A stretch of DNA of 64,000 bases from Engraulis encrasicolus (GCF_034702125.1 NC_085865.1:37687460-37751459); one strand, 5' to 3'; shown: positions 45,034-56,212, counted from the stretch's first letter. Made by a program: numbers and translations. Notes: generated from the sequence alone by a model not told the origin.

Positions 45034-45479
45034 TTAAAGTCCCGGAACACCCTTCAACCCTTTCATTTTCCGTAGTTCTAGCCTGTTGCTTCTCACTTCT
45101 GCCAAATCCACGTACCCTTTCTCAAATGCATACAATTACGCACCTGATAAGCAACAACGCAAGAATTTTAGTATGGTGACGTAAACACAAACTATAACCG
45201 GATGGTATGGGCGTACTTGAAGCGCATCCATGAGGATGTGTCCCGTCTCTTTTAATCAAGGAACTAGTAGAAAGAAAAACATTTGACCACTTCTGTGTCA
45301 AAATGCAAATATTCATCATCGGTGAGTTACTGGGGAAATTCCCCAATATTGACCGGGACAAAGTGAATCGAGTCAATGCAGCAGCCCAGTCCCAAAAACT
45401 TCTTGGAAGAGGCATATGTTGATTCACATCAAGATTAACTCCATGAACATATCTCAATGTTACATTTTAGTGATGAGCA

Positions 45480-45995
45480 ACCTGGATTCATTATAGTCCA
45501 GTGCCACATAGAATATTCCAAATGACCTGGGTTTACCTGAATATTCTGTAGAACTACCTAGTTGAATTGGGACCATTCTACAATCTATGAATTGGAACTA
45601 TTCTACATTGGGAGAGAAAAAAACTTGAAATATGTGGCACTGGACTGTAAACTTATGAATTGAGGTTGTCCATCACTGTATGTAAGGTAACATTAACTAG
45701 ACAAAGGTCCATAAAATGAATAGGCCTATAGGTTATTCCCCTGCACATCACAGTAAGGTGTGATAGTGTTCACATGCTGAAATATGGTTTACTTTAACAT
45801 TCCATTGAACCACCTGGTTGAATTGTACAGAAAAAGTAGGTTACTTGGAATATGTGGCACTGGATTATAAAGCTAATGAATTGAGGGTGTCCAGTATGTA
45901 AGGTAACCATAAAATGAATAGGCCTCTATCTAGGCTATTTCCCCGCCCATCACAGTAAAGTGTCCTGGTTTTCACATCCCGAAATATTGTCACCC
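45480..45995 (-). repeat. Dispersed local repeat D, copies 2 and 3 (inverted, tandem)
   Basis: 45590-45787 is a close inverse of 40796-40996 (ATATGTGGCACTGGACTG, ATAGTGTTCACATGCTGAAA). 45845-45995 repeats the same order with more changes. A fragment is at 45480-45530. The arrangement is a diverged tandem pair. Confidence 0.8.
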
Positions 45996-46746
45996 TAGTA
46001 TAAGCTCTGTGAACATGTTGCCTAAAGTGATGGTATACTATAAAAAAAATGTAAATGCTAAATGCATAACTTAAACACAAACTAAATGCTTTTCTACTCC
46101 TCCGAACACTCAGAATTGCCTCACAATGTATGGCTCACATTCACCCAGTACACAAGCCTTCAACTGTCTTGCATCAACTGTGTTTCCTAATATCAGTGTC
46201 ATTATGAAACATTTTATGAGCTCAAATTGATGAAGGAACTAAACCAGCAGGGCACCAGCAGAGTAAACGAGTGCGTCTGTTCATTAGAGTTATAGTAGAT
46301 GAGATGATGAAGCTCATAGAAAATATTCACTTGAGAGCTCATTTTGCATTTGTAGTGTGCTACTAAAATATTCAAGTTAAGACACATTTGGCAGCCATTT
46401 TGATACACATTGGCAGCAGTTTAAAAGCGATTTCTCCCACTGGACTTGTTGCACAGAACACGCCAGTAAAAAAAAAAAAAAATATGTGTCATGTCTTACA
46501 TGTATTTCTCACCAGGGCTTAATTTAGCCAGCCTCTTTGATGTTGTAAATAGCTTGTTAGGTAGCGTTCCTAGAGATGTGAGGGTCTCTTTAGTAAACTT
46601 GTGTCTTGCTATGCATATTAGTACCTGCTGAGTAAAAATCAGCGCTCGCTTTGAGCACATTAAGGTAATATGTGACCTTTCTAAACGCTCAATCAGATGC
46701 TGTTTAGAGACAGGGGAGTATTTGTGTAGATGAGTGAAGATTAGAG

Positions 46747-46920
46747 ATACCTACCTTACTTTATCGATCCTGAAGGAAAGTAAGATGTACAGTTGAATAT
46801 ACAACAAAATACACATTACACAACTCACATTACACTGTATTTTTATGTTCATTTTATGTTCATATCACATACAGATATGTTCAGATATGTACAGGCATTC
46901 ACTTAACAGTCAGTCCAAAA
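46747..46920. mobile_element. LINE-tail-like fragment
   Basis: ACTTTATCGATCCTGAAGGA followed by TACAGTTGAATATACAAC resembles the common ACTTTATTGATCCC(G)AAGGAA terminal sequence of fish non-LTR elements. No coding is attached. Confidence 0.45.
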
Positions 46921-47039
46921 GAAAAAAAGAAAAGAATATGTGATGCATTGTGAGGAACGAGTACAGGAGTTTAATAAGGCCATATCGGGCCGAAACATGT
47001 CCTTTTTTAGATGCGTCCTAGCATCTCTATAAGAGGGTA

Positions 47040-47075
47040 TGTCCGTCCGTCCGTCTGTCTGTCTGTCCGTCTGAA
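47040..47075. repeat. (GTCC/GTCT)n microsatellite
   Basis: About eight tetramers of GTCC or GTCT. Confidence 0.85.
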
Positions 47076-47100
47076 ATGCTTTCTTTAAATTGTAACTCCC

Positions 47101-47280
47101 GGGGGCACTGTGGCACAGCGCGCTAAGCCCCCCACACTTGGGCTTGCATGCCCATGGGGACCCCGGTTCGAGTCCGGACGGGGTCATTTCCCAACCCTAC
47201 CCCATCTCTCTCCACACTCATTTCCTGTCGCACCTTCACTGTCCTATCTGAAATAAAGGCCCAAAAAGCCCATAAAAATA
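47101..47280 (+). mobile_element. Complete tRNA-derived SINE with 15-bp target duplication
   Basis: The head GGCACTGTGGCACAGCGCGC contains an A-box-like stretch. GGTTCGAGTCC is a perfect B box. The body CATTTCCCAACCCTACCCCA and an A-rich AAATAAAGGCCCAAAAAGCC tail follow. TAAATTGTAACTCCC is repeated exactly at 47086-47100 and 47281-47295. This is the least diverged SINE in the window and not a functional tRNA gene. Confidence 0.92.
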
Positions 47281-47973
47281 TAAATTGTAACTCCCTCCTG
47301 TGTCCACAAGGCGGTAATACATAGGCGGACGCATCTTTGTCTGCCTGTCAGACTTGTTAAACAAGTTAAGTATCAACCATCTATTTTAACTCACAAGTTG
47401 TGTACTTCATTATTTTTACAGTTCATTATCCTACCCTATTACCACAGAACACCTTCTACACAGCCTGCATGGCAAGAGTACCACCAGAGATTCTTTAAGT
47501 ATATAGAGATATGCCATTGTAATAGGTTGCTATGGGCACCTAACGTGACCAGGTTCCGGTCTGCCTAAAGGGACGTGTCATAATAATCCTAGCATTGAAT
47601 AGAACAGTCCTTAGGTCTGCCTAAAGGGGGATTTCACCCCCACCCCTTGCAATAATAGAACCCGGAAACAATGGGCCAATGGAACCTCTCTCTCTCTACT
47701 CTCTCTGGTACCGCTGTAGCCCTCAAAACCTATTCTGTTGTTAGGGCCCACTGATTCCTTAATCTTAGTTGAGAACCGTTACTGGACAGATGTCAAGTTT
47801 TGTGTATTACCATAACAACAAATAGACTCCGCTCCAAAATCTAGTCCTTGCTTCCACCACCATTGATTTTTCAAACAGGGTCTCTTGATCAGGTATCGTT
47901 TCTCATGGTTACAGACTAGGAGGTGTGCTTCACTCAGCTTTTTAACAGATGTTTCTTTTTTTTAATTCTGCAG

Positions 47974-48074
47974 GACTGTTTGATGCCAGGAGGAAGAAAC
48001 TGTGGCTGAGGGAGGGAGATACTAAGAAGAAGCGGGCACCCCGATTGGCTCCTAGGATTGGGGCGTGGTTTTGA
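47974..48074 (+). CDS. dnajb6: DNAJB6 long-isoform terminal exon, basic C-terminus
   Basis: Entered in phase 1 after TTTTTTTTAATTCTGCAG. It reads (G)LFDARRKKLWLREGDTKKKR then APRLAPRIGAWF and stops at TGA 48072-48074. RRKK and KKKR separated by ten residues form a bipartite basic cluster, the expected nuclear localisation signal. The human long isoform likewise ends in a lysine-rich segment (GKRKKQKQREESKKKK). Length of the final exon and position of the charge agree, but sequence outside the basic runs does not. This is the only dnajb6 acceptor in the window without a microsatellite beside it. Confidence 0.82.
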
Positions 48075-48132
48075 GAGAAGCTAATGTCACTGTTTCATGC
48101 ATTGGAATGATGTGGAGACACCTCACATAGTC

Positions 48133-48195
48133 TACACATGCAGACACACACACACACACACACACACACGCTCACACACACACACGCACACACAA
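48133..48195. repeat. (CA)n microsatellite
   Basis: CA runs with CGCTCA and CGCA interruptions, about 60 bp past the long-isoform stop codon. Confidence 0.93.
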
Positions 48196-48298
48196 ACATG
48201 CAACAAAACAAACATAAATGCCAGTGCCTCAGTGCTCTCTCACACAACAACCTTTATTTATTCATGTTAGTGAATCCACCCCACTGAGATATGAGTGA

Positions 48299-48363
48299 GT
48301 CCTCTCTCTCTCTCCCTCTTGCGCGCTCTCTCTCTCTGCCTCTGTCTCTCTGTGTGTGTGTGT

Positions 48364-48417
<54 letters not shown>

Positions 48418-48421
48418 CTGC

Positions 48422-48496
<75 letters not shown>

Positions 48497-48502
48497 CTGC
48501 TC
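48299..48502. repeat. (CT)n microsatellite
   Basis: CT runs with a TG stretch at 48352-48366 and CTGCCTCTGC interruptions. Confidence 0.96.
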
Positions 48503-48773
48503 TCCCATTAGAGTTCTCCCCATTCAGCGGTGTGAATATGTATCCTGAATATGTAGATTTCCTTTTCAAGGTCTTCCTATTCTCTCCTTGCTCTCCTGAG
48601 CTTATATGTGTTTATTTTTTGGCGTTCCTGAATGCTGCAATGGCTTTTCCTCCTGAATGCAGCTCTCTCTCTAATTACCCAGTTGGAGAAGCCAGTGGGG
48701 AGGAGAGGTAGACGAGACGGGGCGCGTCTCTGTACTCCGTACGTGCAACCTTTCACCCACACAGTCAATACTG

Positions 48774-48857
48774 CAGTGTTAATTAATTCAACCCTTACAG
48801 AGTTGAATTCGACACCCATGGTGTTGGTACCACTCTCTAAGGGTTGAATTAGCACTG
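48774..48857. mobile_element. 84-bp miniature inverted-repeat element
   Basis: Starts CAGTGTTAATTAATTCAACC and ends TAAGGGTTGAATTAGCACTG. The arms match over about 20 bp with small gaps. It is a very short MITE that could fold into a hairpin in the 3' UTR. Confidence 0.8.
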
Positions 48858-49857
48858 TAAAAACACTGTGCACTTAGTGTGTTTGTGTGTGTGTTTTTTC
48901 ATGTGTGTTTGGATGACTGTTTTGTGTTTTCTTTTTCTCTCTTGTGTATAGTGTCTGTAGGCTATGCCACATGGTCGGACACATTGAATTGCAAGGCACA
49001 TACTGTACGGCACAAGGCCACTGCACATATGCAATTATAGGTGGGGATGTAAGAATTGTAAGATTATTAGAAAAAGAAAAAAACAATCAGGTAAGAGGGT
49101 GGACTTGCTTTGAATGTGTATGTGGATATATGGCATCTGTATGCTTTGAATAGTGTTAATCCTTGGATGTGTGCATTTGTATTTCATTCGATATTCAGTG
49201 TCAAAAACATGGAAACCTTCTCAGATTTGTATGTAAAGTGTACTCAAATTCAAAATAGTAGAAAGTAAGGTTTTACTCAATTCCTTTGGTGAATGGAATG
49301 CTAATGAGATGTAATGTGCTACTGTTCACATGTGGCACAGCAGATATTAGGGGGGAACCTGGTTGGCATTGTGGATGGGCTTGAAAGCCAACAATGGATT
49401 GAGGATAAAGTGTGTGGTCAGGTGGAGGTAGGGACGGGGCGTAATCACAGGGTGAGTGACAGATCAAGGCACCAGTGACAGGTTTCAGATCTTATGAACG
49501 CAGCTATTAGAGAGTTAACTAGCCAATGGGGTCAAAGAGGACAGAATAAAAGGCACAAAAGGAAGACATAAGACACAAAGAATAAGACGAACAAGCTACC
49601 TTACGTACCTACAGGGGTGAGAAAGGTAGAATGTTTTACATTATTCATACAGGGACTTGAGAGGACAAGTTGTCACTGTGCCCATCCTTTACCCTGGTGT
49701 TAAACACTGTATCAATATTTCAGGCCATTGGAAGGAAGCAGAAATCAATGCCTTTATAATGGAAGCCCTCCTTTTGGGTAGATGCCAAAGCTGAATACAA
49801 AGTGTTCACATTCACTACCCAGCATATGTAGGTCACAAAACAATGAAATTCACAACA

Positions 49858-50350
49858 TACACTGTGCCGGTGCCCGTTCCCGCACCTAATCGCGAACCGA
49901 CCGTCGTGTTCACACCACAGCTTTTATCGTTCGCGAACCCGAAAGTTGGTTCGCAATACCAACGGCAAAATACTAGGTTTTTCTCCACGAACGGTGATGA
50001 CAGCGTGGCCGTCAGCAGGTTCATATGGATAACACAGTCACGTGCGGATAAAGTTCAGAGCCCGGTATGAACACGGGAGGTTCGCAGATAAGCACTTTAG
50101 TGCCGAACGTAGCCTAACTGGTGTGGGCACCGGCACCGGCTCCGTTCTGGTCGACCTGAAAGCCCTATGTGAGGGAACCCCACGGTTCTCGAAAAGGAAC
50201 CTCGGAGAACCTTTAGGAGTTCCTCCACAGTGCCAAACTGGAGAACCCCTAAAAAGGTTATTTGAGAAACCCTGGGTTTCCACTGTAAAGAGCCCCTGTA
50301 AAGGCATCTCTGAGGGAACTTGAGGGAACTTGAAGGAACCTGAGGGGTTC
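49858..50350. mobile_element. MITE-like sequence with GTGCCGGTGCCC ends and GGAACC block
   Basis: GTGCCGGTGCCCG at 49865 is mirrored by GGGCACCGGCACCGG at 50125-50139. The adjacent 50150-50350 is dense in GGAACC, GAACCCC and GGTTTCC words like 11690-11850. Boundaries are approximate. Confidence 0.6.
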
Positions 50351-51275
50351 TACCGAGTAGAGTAACCCCCGATTCAGCAGTGGGTTAATTGAGGAACTTT
50401 TTTCTTTTCTTTTTTAAATGTACATAACAAAAAAAATCAGATATAGCCTAGCCAAGGTTTGTCACAGACAGGAAAAAAAATGGAGGCTTTCTTTAGCAGT
50501 GTTTTTGGTCAGTACAATACATGGGTAAAGAAATCAGAGTTCTGATTCCAGAATACCAAAGAATAAATCGGGCCGGGAAATGACAAGGGCTGCTTTTGGG
50601 GGAATAATTGCACTTCCATTGAGATTAGTGGTGATGTAATGTAACAGAGTGGCTGAAGTAATATCTCTTGTGTGACAGCGCTGTCAAATAAAAACTACAA
50701 TTGGATGGAAAGCCAGCCAGGAAACCGTGGGTGAGGAAGAATCAAATGATTTGACATCCTACTGATTGTGGTGTAATTGGCTTAATTGATCCGACTCCGT
50801 TCAGTCACTATGAAACTAAGAGTTTGTAACGTTATTTGTCCTACATTTATGTCAACATTCATCAGGTATGTGGTCTGTCGCAGCCAGAAAAACATTTTTG
50901 TGTGCAATACCGTAATGAAACCATTCACCACTACTAGGACTTTGACAAAGTGAATCTGTCTTTAGGCCATATTATGTTTTTTTTTTCCCTTCGCTGTAAT
51001 ATTTTAGCGGTCTGTCATGACTGAAATAATAATTCTGTGGAACTGCATGAATTTCCATGCTCGCTCAACGGATGAAGAGGCATGGTGCTGTTATGTTTTA
51101 ATGCCGTAATGCTGGATGATATTGTTTCTTCATGAACGTGTCATTTCTGTTTTACAGTCTGATGGTCATCGTATGTATGCGTGTTGTGTGCTGTATAGAG
51201 AATGGTCTATGCTTTCTTGTGGTCAGTTGGGAGTTGGACATATTTTTTTGAAACTTCTCTTTTCTATATCTGCAG

Positions 51276-51281
51276 AATAAA
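51276..51281 (+). promoter_or_regulatory. dnajb6: Candidate polyadenylation signal, long isoform
   Basis: AATAAA in CTGCAGAATAAAACATTAAA with a GT-rich downstream stretch (ACTGTGTCAGTGTCC). Confidence 0.45.
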
Positions 51282-51300
51282 ACATTAAAGGAAAAGACTG

Positions 51301-52002
51301 TGTCAGTGTCCGCTCTCTGCCTGGAGTTTAAATTGAGCAGTTAATTGTCTTTTTTTTTTCAACTCAACTTACTGCCGAAGGCAGGTCTGCTTTCTTTAGC
51401 CTTAATTCATAAAAAGTCCATTTAAAAACAGGTCATCAATAACCCCATATGCAATTTGTATTTGCATCCATTAAAATTCCAACCATATTTGACTTGGACA
51501 AATAGGCCAATAGGGATGGCTGGCAAATAAATGGCCTTCACTTACTTTCCCCTTTCCAAAGAAATAAAATTGGGAGAGAAAAGGGGGAAAAAACGGAAAA
51601 TAAATAATAAAAAGATTTTAAAAATCCAAAGAAGAAAGAAAAGAAGAACAAGAAAGTCCACTTATACCTCCCACTACATACACACAGGCTGGAATTAGTC
51701 TGTCAGCGGCTCAGGCGTGGAGGTGGTGACACTGTCCATTTATTTCTCGGCACCCCACTTGGTTGGTTGGCCGGTCGGGGCCCTGCATATGTATTGTATT
51801 ATTCATACAGTGTGAAACATGCACACGACCCACAGAGCCCTTAAGGCCCCCGGTGTGCCCCTCTGCTCTGCACAACTCTCTATGGGCTTAATTATACAGC
51901 AAGGGAGAGATGGTGTCACACAAACACACATGTACACGCACGCACGCACGCATGCCCACACACACACACATACACTCTCTCTCTCTCTTCCCCCACCCCT
52001 CT
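51301..52002. other. Intergenic DNA, no gene seen
   Basis: AT-rich unique sequence followed by a short CA/CG repeat (51921-51970). No coding or element ends are recognised. Confidence 0.6.
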
Positions 52003-52904
52003 TAGGCCGGCTTCACACCAAGGCGGTGAAGCGTCACGGGACGGAAGCGATTTTTACCGGCGGTGGCGAAAATACATGGAAACATATCTATCCTTCCACA
52101 CCAATCGGAGGTAGTCGGGCGTCAGTGGCGCGGGACCCGGCTCCGCTCCGCGCTGCATTTGGAAAATAGAACTCGAGCAGATTTTGGGCGGCATTGGCCG
52201 GTGGTGTCCCATTCAAATGGATGGCAAAGTAGCACGCTAGCTTTGGCTGTGGGGGGGTTTTGAACAGGACTGGCCGCGCACGCCGACGTTGTCGGTGTGA
52301 AAGGCAGAGTAGATCACACCGGCCGAAACTAAAGCCGGGCATACACTGCGATATTTTCAGTCGTGGGTATTAAGCTCCTGCTCACACTCCACGAGGAAAT
52401 TTCACGATTTAAAAGTTCATATCTCATGACTCACGTCCTCACACTATACGAGCTGACGGTCGGATGCGAGCAGAATGGTCCGACTGTGCGACACGACACG
52501 CGTGTTTGTCGGGGCTGCAGAGGAGGGAACATGCGCACCTGAGGTGGAGACGAGGGCACGATCAAGAACGAATCGCACGGCTCTATTAACTTGTGCATGT
52601 GTGTCAAATTGGGTCGTAGCACTGCTTTAACTGTGCGATTTAGTCACGAGGCACGACCAGGATTTCAAACAGTTTTGATTTTCTTGCCACCCTGCGATTG
52701 CACGATCGTGAGGTGAAATCGCTTGTCTTCACCCCATGTACACTGCACGATGCGAGACTCACGATTGAGCAAGAAATCGGCCCGACTCCCAAAAAGTCGT
52801 GCAAAAAATCGTGGCAAAACTCGCACAGTGTAAGCCCAGCTTAAGCAGAAACACCTCATGCGTCTCGCTTCCGTTCCGCGACGCCTTGTTGTGAATTTGG
52901 CCTA
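52003..52904. mobile_element. Outer MITE, TAGGCCGGCTTCACACC ends
   Basis: Left TAGGCCGGCTTCACACCAAG and GACGGAAGCGA are mirrored at the right by TCGCTTCCGTTCCGCGACGC and TTGTTGTGAATTTGGCCTA. It is interrupted by a second element at 52333-52841, so its own length is about 390 bp. Confidence 0.85.
52333..52841. mobile_element. Nested MITE with 3-bp TAA duplication (PIF/Harbinger-like)
   Basis: Starts AGCCGGGCATACACTGCGA and ends TCGCACAGTGTAAGCCCAGCT with small gaps. TAA lies directly on both sides (52330-52332 and 52842-52844). A three-base TWA duplication is characteristic of PIF/Harbinger elements. The interior has CACGATT and CGTGAG words in both orientations. Confidence 0.82.
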
Positions 52905-53309
52905 ACTCTTGCTTTTCAATTTGGCAAAACTGCTTCCGCACTCATTCATTCAGTTACTCAGCTTTATACTGTATGTTCAGAAGAGAGTCAGAAGACCACA
53001 GTGACAGAAATGGGGTAGGCCTCAATAAAAAGGTTGTTCGGGTGAAAAGGAAAAACAAAAATCATTTTTTGTGTGCTGCAGTCTGGGAAGAGGGCAGAAC
53101 ATTAATGTGGCCCCATGGTGTCTATAAAAATGTCTGTGGATTCTGCTGGGAAGCCTCATGCATGCTGCTAGGAAAATGTGAAGAAGTGTCCATTCTAGTC
53201 TAGAGCAGTTGCAAATGAACAGAGTGTAAATTCAGCCTTTGCCTTTGGGGGGATGTGGCATGGTGAGCTAGCTTTCCATGGCAGAAGCATCAGCACCAGA
53301 CCCAAGCAT

Positions 53310-53750
53310 CTGTTGGAGAGGAGAGGAGGGGAGAGGAGAGGAGAGGAGAGGAAAGGAGAGGAGGGGAGAGGAAAGGAAAGGAAAGGAGCTGGAGAAAAGA
53401 TAAGAGGAGAGTGGAGATGAGAGGAGAGTCAGAGAATCAGAAAGGAGATGGAGGGAATGAGAGCAGTGCATAAAAGAGGAGCAGAGAGGAGAGGAATCAG
53501 AAAGGAGATGGAGGGAAGGAGAGAAGTGGATAGGAGAGGAGAGATGGGGAGGGGAGGGGAGGCGGAGAGAATAAGGAGCCGGGAGCTGAGGAGAGGAAAA
53601 GAGATGGACAGGAGGAGTCGGAGAGGAGGGCAGAGGGAGAGGAGAGGAAAGGAGGGAGAGAGAAGAGGAGTGAAAACGAGCTGGAGAAAAGAGGAGAGGT
53701 GAAGAGGAGAAGGAGACATGTAGAGAAGAGGAGAGGCCCGGTCAACACTA
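53310..53750. repeat. GGAGA purine tract
   Basis: Over 400 bp of almost only A/G on the + strand, with a GGAGAGGAGA core and an imperfect longer unit AATCAGAAAGGAGATGGAGG repeated at about 53437 and 53490. Confidence 0.93.
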
Positions 53751-53791
53751 GATGGAGATGTTCAGCATGAGATGGAAAGATGGACAGCTCT

Positions 53792-53951
53792 GGGGTCCGT
53801 TTCTCGAAAGCATCTTTGCTATCGTCGTTAGCAAAGNCCTTCGCAAGAGCGACTCAACTCTCCCTGACAGCGACGCTCACCACTAAATCCAAGGGAATGG
53901 TAAGACGGTCTTACGACGGTTAGCAACGACAAGAATCGAGAAACGGACCCC
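53792..53951. mobile_element. MITE with GGGGTCCGTTTCTCG ends
   Basis: Starts GGGGTCCGTTTCTCGAAAG and ends GAATCGAGAAACGGACCCC. The interior has TTAGCAAAG and TTAGCAACGA words. It contains the only ambiguous base of the window (N at 53837). Confidence 0.85.
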
Positions 53952-53974
53952 TGGTGAAGGCTAAGAGACACTCT

Positions 53975-54345
53975 GTGTGTGTGTGTGTGTGTGTGTGCGC
54001 ATGCGTGCGTGTGTCTTAGTCTGTGTCTGTGTCTGTTCATCCAGTAGCCTGTCTGTGTGTCTCTCTTTGTCAGTCTGTCTGTCTGCCTATCTGCGTCTAT
54101 GTGCCTGTGTCTCTCTGTGTGTGTGTGTGTGTGTGTACTAATGCATTTCTGGTAGATACTGGTAGAAAAAAAAGAAAATTCCTCCTGTGCTCATGAGAGA
54201 GAGAGAATGACTGAGAGAGAGAAAGAGAGAGAAAGAGTGTGTGTGTGTGAGAGAGAGAGAGATAGAGAGAAAGAGAGAAAGAAAGAGGGAGAGAGAGAAA
54301 GATAGAGGGGGAGAGAGAGAGAAAGAGAGAGAGATATGAGGAGGG
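53975..54345. repeat. GT and GA microsatellite cluster
   Basis: GT runs (53975-54010, 54115-54136) and a GA-rich block at 54194-54335. Confidence 0.9.
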
Positions 54346-54520
54346 AGAACAAGAACAACAGCAAACAACAGTGCAACAAGACAAGGGTATAATGACTACA
54401 AACATGCCATGCAGCTGAAAGAAAGAATGAAAGAAACGCAGGAATGCAGGCTCTTATTAACGAGGCGCGCGGCGCGGCAGATTGGGTTCGACAGTTCAGC
54501 TCTCTGAACATGAGTGCCGG

Positions 54521-54581
<61 letters not shown>

Positions 54582-54842
54582 TGCATTCACTATTCGCTAT
54601 TGGCTGTCTCGACTGTGCAAGGTGAGCTTTGCAGCCTTGTTACACCATACTCCCCGTCTATTTTTTTCAGAAGTGAAAGACACAGAAAATGAGAGTAGCA
54701 ATGTTTTTTTGTGCAACATAGGTGATATTTTTCAGAAATGCATTAGAGTTTAATACCAGCATGTGCACATGCGCGCACACACGCACGCACGCACGCACGC
54801 ACGTACGCGTACACACACACATACATACACACACACACACAC

Positions 54843-54873
<31 letters not shown>

Positions 54874-54875
54874 CA
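54521..54875. repeat. GT tract and opposed CA tract
   Basis: (GT)n at 54521-54581, then about 190 bp of other sequence, then GCAC/CA repeats at 54768-54875. The two arms are complementary and could fold back. Confidence 0.95.
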
Positions 54876-55278
54876 GAGACACCATCAAAAGTTTCGATCC
54901 GACCGGCTCAGGTAAACAACCTCTACAATCACCACCTACCCAGGCGTGTAAGATCTCACTCTCTAAGCAGCCATTTCTCTCTGAAGCCCCCCCAACCGCC
55001 ATGCTCATGGAGGAAAAACAAGGCCTGTGTTTTAGAGCCAAAACCCCTCTAAACAAGCTCCGAGTACAGAGGGGACCAGAGGGCTGCACTATATTGGTGA
55101 GCACTCTGGGTGGAGATGGAGGAAAGCTCCAGGGGCTGACAGCAGGGCTGGACTGGGGCAGAAAATAAGACCGGGCATTTTCGCGCCAAGATCGGTACGC
55201 CAGGCATTGAGAGAGATTTTCAGTTGTTTCAGTTGTTTACAAGTTGTTGTGACCACCACAGCCAAAATGAATATTTAA

Positions 55279-56118
55279 AGTGGTAGTTCGCTATTTTAGA
55301 CATTAAGCCCTGTTTGTGTGACTTCTGGGGTGAAGTAGAGATGTTCTCATCACAATTTTGACATTTGGTGCTGAACGGAGCATTTGGGTATTCAAGACTG
55401 CAGCCCCCCCACCTTTACATTGACTCCAATGAAGCACTCAAGCAATCGATCATAAAATGGCATTAAACTTTCGTTTGCAGAGACATGAAACTCACCGAGT
55501 GGTCAGAGGTGGGCAGCGATACGGTGGCTCGAAAATCACCGCGAAATACGCTTCCAGAGAAGATATATTCATTATTGTCCGTCTTCATTGATAGTATTGG
55601 TTTGACTAGTATTACTCCGCGCGACCGGAAATGGGGGTGCGTTTGTTTACGTTATTATCTATGGTTTGTATGCAAGCTGTAGTTTTTGTAGCCAGTCCCG
55701 CTCAAAGATAGCCGTTCTACCTCGCTCCTTGATGTCTACATAAACAACATACTATCGCTACCTACTGGCTGGATGTCTACTGCTATTCAACGGCGTCTGG
55801 GGAAAAATAGGTCCGCCAAATGCTAAACAACAGTTAGAAGGCATATTTTGCTGCAATTTTCGGGTCAATTTATCGCAGTCTACCACTGACCACACGGTGA
55901 GTTCCATGTCTTCTCAAACAAAAGTTTAATGCCATTTTATAATCGATTGCTTGAGTGCTCTATTGGAGTCAATGTAGCCTAAAGGTGGGGGGGCTGCAGT
56001 CTTGGATACCCAAATGCTCCGTTCAGCACCAAATGTCAAAATTGTGATGAGAACATCTCTACTTCACCCCAGAAGTCACACAAACAGGGCTTAATGTCTA
56101 AAATAGCGAACTACCACT
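55279..56118. mobile_element. 840-bp foldback element with TTAA target
   Basis: Left AGTGGTAGTTCGCTATTTTA is the inverse of the right TAAAATAGCGAACTACCACT. The inverted match continues about 230 bp, through CTTCTGGGGTGAAGTAGAG and CCAAATGCTCCGTTCAGC. TTAA flanks both ends (55275-55278, 56119-56122). The unique middle (about 55510-55880) has no transposase. Confidence 0.9.
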
Positions 56119-56212
56119 TTAAATCTGACTTTGAGAGGTCAGCTGTAGCGACATGAGAACTGATACCACTGCATTGAGGGGAGGTGTAGGCCAAAATCAT
56201 CAACAGTCACTG

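Larger units (their letters stand above)
44416..45365 (+). repeat. Dispersed local repeat A, copy 3, interrupted
   Basis: Matches copy 1 from CCAGGACATGTCCTGATTTT through CACCAACATTGTTTTAA (44597), is interrupted, and resumes at AAGTCCCGGAACACCC (45036). It then runs through GCATCCATGAGGATGTGTCC to GGGGAAATTCCCCAATATTG. Confidence 0.88.
35916..47973 (+). other. dnajb6: Last long-isoform intron hosting an antisense Ly6 gene
   Basis: A 12-kb intron between GTGGGC and CTGCAG. It contains a complete - strand CD59-like gene, LINE remnants, SINEs, and multiple copies of two local repeat families listed separately. Nothing is recognised at 41880-42320 or 46260-46740. Confidence 0.8.
48075..51300 (+). 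other. dnajb6: Probable 3' UTR of the long isoform
   Basis: Follows the long-isoform stop. It contains CA and CT microsatellites, a short MITE and repeat blocks. An AATAAA at 51276-51281, followed by GTGTCAGTGTCC, is the best polyadenylation candidate; earlier AATAAA words exist (about 50560, 50686). The UTR length is therefore uncertain. Confidence 0.45.

Noticed and set aside
47101..47280. tRNA gene suggested by A- and B-box-like sequences
   Set aside because: The sequence continues into a SINE body with an A-rich tail and target duplication, and related truncated copies exist at 14389 and 41733.
54880..54920. Mini-exon reading DTIKSFDPTGSG between a CA repeat and a GTAAAC donor
   Set aside because: The acceptor is simply the end of the CA repeat, no partner exon was found and no family is recognised.
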